This document shows, in pieces, positions 19,512 to 29,227 of a stretch of 29,227 nt of DNA. This DNA is from Cylindrodendrum hubeiense (Eukaryota > Ascomycota > Sordariomycetes > Hypocreales > Nectriaceae). Positions within the stretch are counted from its first letter, which is position 1; each line of letters starts with the position of its first letter. Both the position numbers and the translations under genes were made by a program. The DNA lies in contig JAANBB010000475.1 in assembly GCA_014621425.1 (NCBI GenBank), positions 1-29,227 on the forward strand, in the 5' to 3' direction. The notes below the pieces were generated by a model. That model saw only the letters and a list, made by a program, of their open reading frames with translations. It did no database searches and was not told the DNA's origin.

Positions 19512-21702
19512 ATGAACTCAACGGTAGCTAGTCAACCTAGACGCCAGACGAGGAAGAAGAAGAAGAAAAAGCTTAAGAAAAACAGGCACCAGAAATATAT
19601 TTCAACCCAAGGCGGCGAGAGCGAACACTCTCTCTGGAATTTGGAATTCGACTCTCAGCAGCCTGCAGTTTGGCAATTTGAAAACACACCTTATATCCAG
19701 GTGTGGGAGGATAACTTGTCAGACACAAGCCTAGCTACCTTCTTTATGACAGAATCCATGGCGACAAACCGAATCATGCCTCAGGTAGAGTTGGTGGCAG
19801 CCTTTTGCCCTGACAGTGCTCTAGAAGAACTGAAATCCGGGTGTCCGAGTGTTACATTGGCCAAGATTTCTCTTCTAGATGATCGGACAAATGATGGGGA
19901 GTGTGCACTTCCTCGTGGGTACCTTGGCCCTCTCGACGCACAACAACTATATCTAGAGTTGAGAAAGAAGGCAAAGATAACTCATCTGAATTCCAACGAT
20001 GACTTTGATCGTTAACGCCATCTAGCGATTCCAATTCAAAAAACACAACTGTCCGGGAGGCAGCAACCGGGCCAGTTCTGAAGAGACAGCACAATCAATT
20101 CAGCTGAACGCCGACCGCCGTCTAATGTACGAGAAGTTTATCACATCTGACTATTATGCTCACCTCTTCTCTTGTCTAGATTTATCACAGACCTGAACCG
20201 CTGGGCAATGATGGCCATCATTTCAACAGTCTCAATCCATCAAGCCAGAGCGTTGAGGGATAGCTTTTATCGGCATTTGGCTTTTGAAGGTTTCATTGGT
20301 GCCGTTCCTCCAGTAAGAATTTCCTTTCCGTTTGCTATCTTAACCTCATTTCGACGCAGCCAAATGGATTTCCGACTTTCCAGCTGGCCTTTGATCTACC
20401 TTTCTACGTCTTGAGATCAGGGCTGCCACATCGACCACCGCAAGATCCCCGGAGAATAGGAGACAACCCTCTCCGGAAGGTCACAGAGTTGGGATTCCTT
20501 TTAAGGAGGCATAATAAATCCGACCCTCCAATCGAAATCGATTATCTTTGCCAGGCTCAAGTATCTGTTCTTATTACTGGATCAGATCCTTGGAGATGGG
20601 TGGCATACTGTTTTGTCGATACATACTTTGAGCACGAGAACAGAAGGGAGAGTGCCGAGTCTTATCATGACGAAATGGAGGTTGATGAAGACGTTGGCGT
20701 GGTCTTTCAACCCGATCCTTTCACCGTTGGGGAACAGGACGCAAGTCATCCAATTTTAACCCCTCGAGAATACTTTTTGGTTGTCCTAGAACCGCGGCTA
20801 CGACAGGTTAAAGACGAATGGCATGTACTCATCATAAAACTGCGAAAGATGATCGATGCATACGTAAGATACGAACTGGCTTTTATTTTCGTCCTCTAGT
20901 ACCATGCCTATGAAAATTAACAAGATCGACAGATCGACACATGTCCCATCACGATGGCAGACCCATCTCTTCATGCTGATGACCCCGCTGCGGTGAGACG
21001 ATCCCGCGACTGGGCCGTCAAGACGAAGAAGATTCTACGACAATTGACCCAGAACCTAACGGCGACAATCAATCAACTGGAATCTTTCAAATCAGACGAG
21101 ACTTTTACGACTGTAAATGGACCTAGGTCTAGGTACATTCCTACCATACTTGCCAACATGAAGCAGCTCAGAATTTTTCTGCAAGACCTGGAATTTCTCG
21201 GCCAAGATTGCGATGGCTATACTAAAGGGGTAAGATATGAAACAAATTATGATGCTGCAATCTGATACTCTTTAATAGCTTTCATTTCATATAAGTCACG
21301 AAAGTACTCGTGATGCAAAGGCCCAAGCCCGCATAGCTAGTTCTGGACAAATAATGACTTTTGTCATGTTATTCGTAAGCATCGCCTATTAGAGTCCCGC
21401 AAAGCACTCAATGCGAACTCAGAGTCTTATCCTGTTCCTTGTAGATGTTTACTCCTATTGCGCTTGCAACTGGGGTGTTGTCGATGCAAGAAAAGGCTAT
21501 TCCTCCGCCGCTCCGGCCAAATAGCACATCATTTATCATCTTGGTCGTCATCTTCATGGGTTTGGTATGGTCGGCTGTTGGCGCACTGCTAAATTGGAAG
21601 CGGATAAAGTATGGGATGAGAGACTTCTTTCGGCCGGTGTTGTACGACACAGACTTGGAACACCAGGAGCCAGAAACAGGTTTTATTTCCATGGAAGAAT
21701 AG
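19512..21702 (+). CDS. CorA-like fungal membrane protein, 615 aa, seven exons
   Basis: Exons 19512-19970, 20026-20126, 20180-20312, 20360-20863, 20933-21229, 21279-21374, 21445-21702; all joins are phase-consistent. Intron 1 appears to use a GC donor (GCAAAG at 19971); the paralogue has GTAAAG at the same place. Start: ATG 19512 aligns with the start of copy A, and another ATG lies directly before it. The N-terminus has a poly-Lys run (RKKKKKKLKK). Central motifs are LLDDRTND (about 121-128), RGYLGPLDAQQLYLELRKKA, DLNRWAMMAI, SDPWRWVAYCFVDTYF and LTPREYFLVVLEPRLRQVKD. Two hydrophobic helices lie at about 523-548 and 560-582. They resemble the CorA pore end, but GMN is replaced by SMQ (543-545), so Mg2+ transport is doubtful. 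This family is expanded in filamentous ascomycetes and its function is unknown to me. The intron 4 acceptor (20932) is the least certain. Confidence 0.8.
19971..20025 (+). other. Apparent GC-AG intron in the CorA-like gene
   Basis: Exon 1 ends AGAAAGAAG, followed by GCAAAG; a GTTAAC branch-like site (20011-20016) and CTAG acceptor follow. Without removing it, the frame ends at TAA (20013-20015). Removing it restores a frame that matches copy A codon for codon across the same position, where the donor is canonical GTAAAG. Confidence 0.65.
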
Positions 21703-22729
21703 CAGCGCTATTGTTGCTCTGAGCAAGTCACATCGTCACGTCGTGGGTGCCACGAGGCAAGACATCGCATTCGTGACAAGCCGGCCCTAACAGCCAACTA
21801 ACATAGGAATGAGGTTCCAAGAGGGTTGGCGGGAGCTTATAGATTGTATTTAACGGTAGCGACTCTCTGTCTTTCTCTAACTGATTCATGTGGTGTTCAA
21901 ATGATGTTGTACCGAGCGTGCTCATGTTCCCGTCAGTGATGGCTCAACAATTTGATCCCGCCGTGGTTTCGTAAGAATTCAAATCTATGGGGCTTGGCAT
22001 CCCATTACGCTATAGATCCTTTCCCCATTCAATTAGTCTGCAGACTTGAACTGAGAGGTAGTATACCAGAAAGTTGTGATAGATGTTTTACCGTTTCGCG
22101 GGTAGAGGGATCTGCAGCTCGGTGGGACGTTATTCCCAAAGCGGTGTTTAAGTTGACGGGGTTCCTACGGTATTGCGGCTCACGACTGAAATCAAATAAG
22201 TCTTGTTGAAGCTCCATTAAGAAAAGTCTCCAACTCAACCCGTCTCGATACATTACATCGTGGGGACAGCTCAAAGCTGCCCACAGAGATCTCTCTTAGG
22301 CAAGCCGGCATGACAGGCTAGTCTAAATTATCTAACACACAAAAGGCTTTAAAGAAGAGTATTGATATGGGCACACATGCAGGTTACTATTCGCACACAG
22401 ACACAATTTTTAGTACCTAAGGCTTAGCTACATCATATGCACATGCATCCTTGACCCAAAGGCAATTTTTAACATTAGGGAATGAACATCTAAAATAAAG
22501 TGGGGTATCATGATAAATAAATGCTAATAATTTTTCGAAGGCGGAAGGCTGTGGCCGAAGCCTGCCTATATTAAGGATGTAGTCGTGATTTATATTGCTT
22601 GCGATAGCTATGTGTGTTGCGAGGTCGGAGTCACAATCCGAGCCCAGGGATATCAATGAAGAATAAATGATAATACAAGGATAAATGAAATGGGAAAGGC
22701 GTGGATTTTGGGGTTCTGGGGCTAGAGCG
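21703..22729. other. Gene-free stretch between the CorA-like gene and the LINE relic
   Basis: No gene supported. The right part (about 22560-22729) may hold the degenerate 3' end of the LINE relic, but I see no conserved motif or clear poly(A)/poly(T) tail to fix that boundary. Confidence 0.4.
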
Positions 22730-24345
22730 CCTACGACGTTTCTAGGCGAAGGTTCTGGGAGAGCTCGAGCCTTCCTTTGATTGAAGGCCAGAGACGGAGC
22801 TGTGCTAGGTATTTCCGGAAGGTCTGTTCCCGTTTTGACCAGCTCGTTGGCCTGTTCGTTTCCAGGGAGGCTTTTATGGCCAGGGCACTATCGTATTGAT
22901 ATGGTCCCGTGGGCTTGTACAATCAATTGGAACTCCAGAAACTGGGCCGGTCGGATGCGCGATGTAGGCCCGCTAGTGCTCCGGCTACCTCTGTGTCGAA
23001 TATCTTAACAGGACCTAACCGGACTAATCTCTTGCCAATCGGTAATTTATTGTGATGAATGATGTAATCGTAACCCACAGTTCCGTCTTACGATGGGGAT
23101 CCATCTAAGTAGACAATAAGATCTTCTGTAGATAAGATCTCAATCCAGGTGAGGAAGGCCAGGATGGTCCTATTTTTTGGTTGTATGTGTTCAGATGGGT
23201 CTGCATTGGTATTTCAGGAGGTCCAGTCGAGGGGCGAGCGAGAGTCGTAGTGTAGTCTGTTATAAACGGGTCTTGTAGATGGGCTCTGGCCCGGCCTGTG
23301 GGACGGGATGATAGTCCTAGTTGTGAGGGGGTGTCTCGGATCCAGGGTTTGGAGTCGGGCTGTGTGGTGTAGACGTATGGCTTCTAATAGTTGATCAACT
23401 GGCGGCATACCACTTTCGCGATAGAGAGTGACCAGAGGGGTGGTCTTTCAGGTTGGAAGGATGCTGCGGATACTAGTATGTAGGACCTTTTTGAGACGCT
23501 CGAGAAGATAGTCAATCCTCGTAGGGACCTGGGGTCCTCCGGCCTGTAGGGAGGGTATTGTCTTTCTCGGGTACCAGGCCTCGGTCGCGTAGAACAGAAT
23601 AGGTAAGACGCACGCCTTGATAGCGAGGCGGATCTAATCCGATGCCAGTCCTCGAGTTATATTGGCGATGCCTCGTAGAAGGTTGGCTGTGGCTCGGGTC
23701 TTGATGACCCATTGTTCGACGTGGGTCTTGAAGGATAACTTCCTATCCAACCAGGCGCCCAGCCAGCGGAGGGCTTCCTCCGGGGCCTTGGTCTGACCTT
23801 TGAATGTGATGGCCGGGCTTTGGTCTTCTCGTCTTTGCTGAGTCAAAACTGACCTCGTTACAAAGCCCCCAATAACCTATATTGGTCTCCGCTTCGTCTG
23901 TCGTCTTGCGCAGCGTATCTCTGATGTGCAGAGAGGTGATATCTGCATAGTCGTAACGTATAATGGTAACCGGATTGAACCCAGGGTAGGGGTTCGGCTT
24001 GATTCTGATTTTGTAGGCCAGCTCTGTATAGAGCAAGAAAACGATCGGCGAGACAGGGCGAGCCTTGAGGGAGACCGCATTCTAGGGCCGATAGAGGCGT
24101 AACCGCATCTTGGAAGTGGGCTCGGGCTGTGCGGTCGGTCACGAGAGAGGCCACCCAGCAGACCGGCTAGTCCGGCGAGCGTTGCTGATGAAGGCGTAAA
24201 AGAACTCCGTTCCGGAGGACTGTATCAAAGGCGTCTTGGATGTCCATCGTGAGGGGGGCCGCAACGTCCCGTCGCGCGAGGCCAGCTTCGAAGTCGTGGA
24301 TCAGGGCGGCGACGAGGTCCACTGTATTGTTGAAGGGAATGTGTC
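22730..24345 (-). mobile_element. Degenerate LINE (Tad1/I-like) relic: RT and RNase H
   Basis: Read on the - strand from 24345 downwards, frames broken by shifts and stops give the usual order of a non-LTR ORF2. Reverse transcriptase: DFEAGLARRDVAAPLTMDIQ then DAFDTVLRNG, ALECGLPQGSP (24056-24079), YADI where YADD is expected (about 23940-23950), EALRWLGAWLDRKLSFKTHV and, after it, AIKACVLPILFYATEAWYP-like sequence near 23560-23630. Then MPPVDQLLEAIRLHHTARLQ (from 23408). RNase H: VYLDGSPS (near 23110), IFDTEVAGALAGLH (near 22990) and PGHKSLPGNEQANELVK (near 22850-22900). The endonuclease and ORF1 are missing, so the copy is 5'-truncated, ending about 58 bases beyond the stop of the neighbouring small Cys-rich gene. 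The element is inactive. Confidence 0.85.
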
Positions 24346-24402
24346 AGGAGTGGGATCGTCGTATTCCAAGTTTGCTCACTTTGTATGGGAAGAATGGGGT
24401 CA

Positions 24403-24835
24403 TTATTCTTTGATGACAACCTTTTCAACCCTACAATATGAGCACCTTGGTGTCCCACATCCTGGACAGCAGTTCACCGAGACCCGCATCCCGCCACCAA
24501 GGCAAGTGCAGCAGGTCCAAATAAAGACCGTGCGCTTCTTTCTAGGTGCCTAAAATAAGTCTAGTTTAGTTTCCATTAGAAAGAGGAGGGGATGTGTGCA
24601 TAAAACCTACATGCTCGTAGAAGGGGCCTGCTGCGGTGCCTGTCCAAGGCACCTCAATCTCCGAATTCGTTCTCTAGTGACAGTCAGCAACCTGTTGTAT
24701 TTAACTCTTCAGGCATCCACGACTCAAGCTCTAGTCATGTTAGCTAAAACAGCTGGGCCTAACACTTACACGCTGGGAAAGATAGGTGGTATCATTGGCT
24801 GGAGCTGCGCTGTTCAATTGGCCATTTCCAGGCAT
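24403..24835 (-). CDS. Small cysteine-rich (zinc-ribbon-like) protein, 91 aa, copy 2
   Basis: Three exons on the - strand: 24770-24835, 24611-24673 and 24403-24549. Introns: 96 nt (GTAAGT...CACTAG, branch CTGAC) and 61 nt (GTAGGT...TTTTAG), both phase 0. The protein starts MPGNGQLNSAAPANDTTYLS and ends VEKVVIKE. Exon 3 has RTVFIWTCCTCLGGGMRVSV and CCPGCGTPRCSYC; the eight Cys (56, 57, 59, 70, 71, 74, 79, 82) keep exactly the spacing seen in copy 1 at 16341. Exon 1 is shorter than in copy 1 and not clearly alignable beyond the initial MP. Conservation of cysteines, phases and splice sites between two diverged copies argues that both have been under selection. Zinc binding is inferred; cellular role unknown. 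It lies 3' of the intact CorA-like gene, convergent with it. Confidence 0.72.
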
Positions 24836-26124
24836 GTTGGCGACACACCGTCGTTCGCCTGCACCAACCGTTGGGGCGGGAATGTCGTCCATGGGTCTCA
24901 ATTCACCCCATCTGGTCTGATATATCGATTGCAAGTAACGAAAAACGAGTGAATGACATCACGATAGGAGCCAAAGGATTGGTTTGAAGACCGCAATGGC
25001 GAAGAATGGGTTTGAGACCGAGTTCTCGATATTCTGGGAGAAGCCGGGCTTTTAATCCTATGTAGCCTCCGTCGGCTTTTAAAGCGGGCAACGGTCTTTT
25101 CGTCATTCCGAGACCACTGCATGCGACGGATAAGCCTTTGAGGGTGACAGTTTCATCGTCCCATGCCACTGGGCATGCACATTCACATGGCTAGGGGACG
25201 TGACGTAGCATGCTAATAACGGTTACCACAGCAATCGACGCACTTCTTATTAACTAATTTCACCATCTAAGCCTTCAGCGAGCAACAGGCAGGGGCGTAC
25301 AAGTACCCCTGAATGATTTTTGGTGGCGTGACAGGGTCGGTCTAGCATACCCAACATAACTTTCATTCATGTCCGTCAGAGGGTCAATAAAATACTTTCG
25401 AACGTCCCGGAGCCATTTTTTCTTGGTGAGACAATCAAGGTCACTTAGCGCCCTTTTGAGTTCCCAGTCGGAAGTAACCAAGACAAAAGATATTAAATGC
25501 AAGCCAATGGTCTAGTGAGGCGGAATTGTGGAAGCAGTCAGCCAGTCAACGATTGTTCAGTGCGACATGGGGTCTTGGCCCCACTTCGGAGTTCAGATGT
25601 CGAGGCACTGTGTACAAATTACAGATACTTGAGATACACTATCAGCCCTGTACTTGATCCAATTCCTGACTAACTTGCCGGAGAAAATATGCACGGATTC
25701 TGAGCCAGCGCAGGTTATACAAGCTACATAATACAGTGCACAATTCAGCATCTGTTCTCATGTTTCAGGGGAAGCCTGTATAATCTGCCTATCACTTAAT
25801 TGATCCCACAAGACGTCAGGGGACACTACTGACCATCAGTACAACGTAGGTCTGTCAAGCGACCATCGAGGGCGCACCAGCCCCCATGCAGGAAACCACA
25901 TACAGTAGTACACATATGCTGAACTACTGTGTCAGCACATACCTGAACAGGGGTCATCTTATCGAGCGTACAGATGTACACTTGGTGTTATCGAGCGTGC
26001 ACATATGGCTGATGTATGGGTCAGTCTTTTTACCGCGTACTCGGCCTTCTATAGTAATTCACACCAAATCTGCAGCATAGCTATCTGACTACTATAAACT
26101 TCGCACTACCGTTATTTAAGCAAA
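24836..26124. other. Gene-free stretch
   Basis: No gene supported. A - strand frame at 24903-25169 begins MAWDDETVTLKGLSVACSGL but has no recognised motif and overlaps the likely upstream region of the small Cys-rich gene. A short direct repeat TTATCGAGCGT occurs at 25959 and 25988. Confidence 0.4.
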
Positions 26125-26277
26125 ATGAACACCCTGCTCACCATATCTCTTCTGTCTTTTGAGGCTGCCCATGAGGCTCTTGATAATCGTGCCAAGGATT
26201 TGGGCTACAGCGTTGTTATTCATCAGAAAAGGCCCACGGCCTCCAATTTCACCCGAGTTTTACTCTACTGTTTGTAA
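26125..26277 (+). pseudogene. MULE/FAR1-like transposase N-terminal scrap
   Basis: A 50-codon frame from ATG 26125 to TAA 26275 reads SFEAAHEALDNRAKDLGYSV then VIHQKRP and FTRVLLYC. This fits the start of FAR1/WRKY-type zinc domains in fungal Mutator-like transposases (pattern F.S.EEA...L...A...GY.VVI.RS....R....C). The rest of the transposase is not recognisable downstream, so it is a truncated relic. The call rests on one short motif and could be wrong. Confidence 0.4.
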
Positions 26278-26559
26278 GAGCTTGGTGTCTGTGCCAGTTG
26301 GCGAGGGCTCTACGATCTCTCGGCTCCTTGCATCAGTTGTGTGGCACAGTTCTAGTAACGCAGCTTACTGGAATTGCTTGATCTTTTGCCTCAACCGGCA
26401 AATGGTCTATTGAAGAATGGGCATGCCGCCCTAGTCCGTACCCTAGTTTAAGGGACAGGCTGCTATCTCTGACGGCGACTACACTATGTATCTCAGAGGG
26501 ACGCTGTATAAGTACTCAAATGACAATATACCCATATTAGTGGCTTATTATCAAAAGAC

Positions 26560-27330
26560 TTGGTGATGATCTTTAGAGACTGAATTTACTTACAAACAAA
26601 GACACGTAAAATCATAACTACAAGCTCCTTCTGGCAGAACTGTTTTCCCAGTACCAGGTTAAAAAATTCAAGTCTAAAAATATTATATTCCTTGATATAT
26701 AGAGTAATAATACCAACCCTAGCTAAATCTTGCTTAAATTTCAAGCAAGTAATAACAAATCCCTCCACAATGCATGGTAGACAGGTCAGAGATCCAACAA
26801 CCCACTCACAAGGAACAGGTGTTGCGACTGCTGTGATGCTTACACAGTGGCGATGCTTCCGTAAAGTAGGTAAAGGCACAGATAACAGACTCTCAAAGTG
26901 AGCAAAATAAACTAGCCTGACCGATACTCTTAATGAGTATTATCAAATGAGCTTATATCCTAGCTGACAGATCCAGCTAAAAATGCCTTTGAAGATATTT
27001 GCACTTAAGAACAAAGAACCCTAGCATAATAATATTACAAGATATGAGCCTATAAATATTTGAACAAAGTATTCTTATATTAAGCTTGTAGGTTGTAAAT
27101 CGGCTACTCAATTATATTTACAGTACTAGGATATTTTTAAATATAATAAGAATGCCAGTAAAATACCTAACCCGGCTATTTCTAATATTGAATAATAATA
27201 TAAGGCTTCTTTAACACCACCCACATACCCTACTTTTCAATAGTATATATAAAACCAACTACTTTAAAATACTATTGTTTATTATCTACATCCTAACCTC
27301 ATTAAAGTGGACTTTTTCGGGTTACTATAG
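26560..27330. other. AT-rich relic region
   Basis: Strongly AT-rich with abundant TA dinucleotides and no open frame of note; it includes the repeat copy at 26784-26925. The composition is what repeat-induced point mutation leaves on repeats in ascomycetes, but I did not compute a RIP index. Confidence 0.5.
26784..26925 (-). repeat. Dispersed repeat, inverted copy of 13717-13858
   Basis: The reverse complement of this 142-base stretch aligns without gaps to 13717-13858, at about 80% identity by eye. Both begin ATCGGTCAGGCTAGT and end TCTCTGACC. Similarity stops sharply at both ends. The 13.7 kb copy lies inside the insertion that breaks the CorA-like pseudogene. Confidence 0.8.
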
Positions 27331-28091
27331 TATTTCTCAATACTAGCCTCATCACAACGTTAACGCCACTATCGCTTTGCTCCGGATCTCGATGTGAACT
27401 TGCGTTACACACGCTTGACGAATTCTTTAGTATTAGCGTTGTAAACCACGAGTTCATTCAGTGTAACTGTACGCTGCCATATTCAAGTCAAAGTCTCCGT
27501 GAGTTTGGTCATATTAACCTGGCAAACATATTCATGCAGCCGCAGCAGAGTATCCTATAAAAATTGTGGGTTGTCTAAGTCCCCCAATTTGTCACGTTTG
27601 AGACATGGACCGTTTATTACGCTTAAGCAACCAAATTCACTCGGACTGTACGATAATGCATGTATTCTGGCATGACCAATTACGTTTCACCCGACGCTGG
27701 GAACCTGCACCTAGTGTTGAACGACGCAGAGATTTTACTCTTGGCAAGAGTGTCAAAAGCAGGCATCCGTAAAGTCGGAGGATGAGCTTGTGCGACGGTG
27801 GCATAATGGGACGGCACAAATGGCCAGCCCAAAAAACACTCTACAAAATTAAATGGTGTATCGCATAAGTCTGTACCCCTCGGTTGGCTACTGATATTGC
27901 GAATGCAGTACATTTTCTCCTGTCAATATCGGGAATTGGCCGCCATGTTGAGGTCTGGTTGCGAGGCCTGCCGGAGCACAGCCAGGAATGACGAAGACAT
28001 TTGTGTGACGGAAAAGGATACAGTACAACGCGCTGCTGGGACAAGGTTTGAATTGGACTTTTTGTTATTTCTGGTTTCACATATTGTATAT
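27331..28091. other. Gene-free stretch, 3' flank of the SDR gene
   Basis: No gene supported; the + strand frame starting at 27897 is antisense to the SDR gene for most of its length and shows no domain. Confidence 0.45.

Positions 28092-29227
<1,136 letters not shown>

Noticed and set aside
24903..25169. 88-codon - strand frame upstream of the small Cys-rich gene
   Set aside because: No motif, no counterpart upstream of the paralogous gene, and it overlaps the presumed promoter.
25540..25620. Possible structured RNA (GGGGTCTTGGCCCCACTTCGG)
   Set aside because: It has a local hairpin but no tRNA A/B boxes and no resemblance to 5S rRNA that I can identify.

Overview
The window looks like nuclear DNA of a filamentous ascomycete, probably a Pezizomycotina/Sordariomycetes species. 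The evidence is a fungal-specific zinc-cluster-type transcription factor, short 46-129 nt introns with CTAAC/CTGAC-like branch sites, an NADP-mannitol-dehydrogenase-type SDR, a fungal CorA-like membrane protein family, and decayed, AT-shifted transposon relics. I see no tRNA, rRNA, CRISPR or bacterial-type operon signal.

Layout. 1-1815 (+): the 3' part of a fungal transcription factor gene with one intron. 1816-3371: gene-free, with an unusual AT-rich array of palindromes (about 2386-2935). 3372-11724: four consecutive + strand genes that I cannot assign to a function (358 aa; 796 aa coiled-coil; 466 aa with two CCHC zinc knuckles; 569 aa with one intron). They are GC-rich, and a relic-like AT-richer patch lies between the second and third. 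12050-12220: a C-terminal scrap of an SDR gene (- strand) running directly into a 7-bp minisatellite.

12.5-25 kb: a diverged tandem duplication of a two-gene cassette. Each cassette has a + strand CorA-like multi-exon gene followed by a - strand small cysteine-rich three-exon gene. In cassette A the CorA-like gene (13209-15055) is a pseudogene, with a ~0.5 kb insertion, a 1-nt deletion, a nonsense codon and loss of the membrane exons; its small Cys-rich partner (16341-16946) looks intact. In cassette B the CorA-like gene (19512-21702, seven exons, one apparent GC-AG intron) and the small partner (24403-24835) both look intact, with a degenerate LINE relic (about 22730-24345, -) inserted between them. 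The two small genes appear only after splicing, so a plain ORF scan misses them.

24.8-28.1 kb: mostly gene-free, with a MULE/FAR1-like transposase scrap, a second inverted copy of the sequence found in the cassette A insertion, and an AT-rich relic stretch. 28092-28946 (-): an intact two-exon NADP-dependent mannitol dehydrogenase-type SDR.

Conserved functions sit at the two edges, while the centre is an accessory-like block of orphan genes, duplicated and decaying genes, and repeats. No joint function of the four orphan genes or of the duplicated cassette can be shown from sequence alone; the duplicated cassette is the best candidate for an undescribed unit because both members were copied together.
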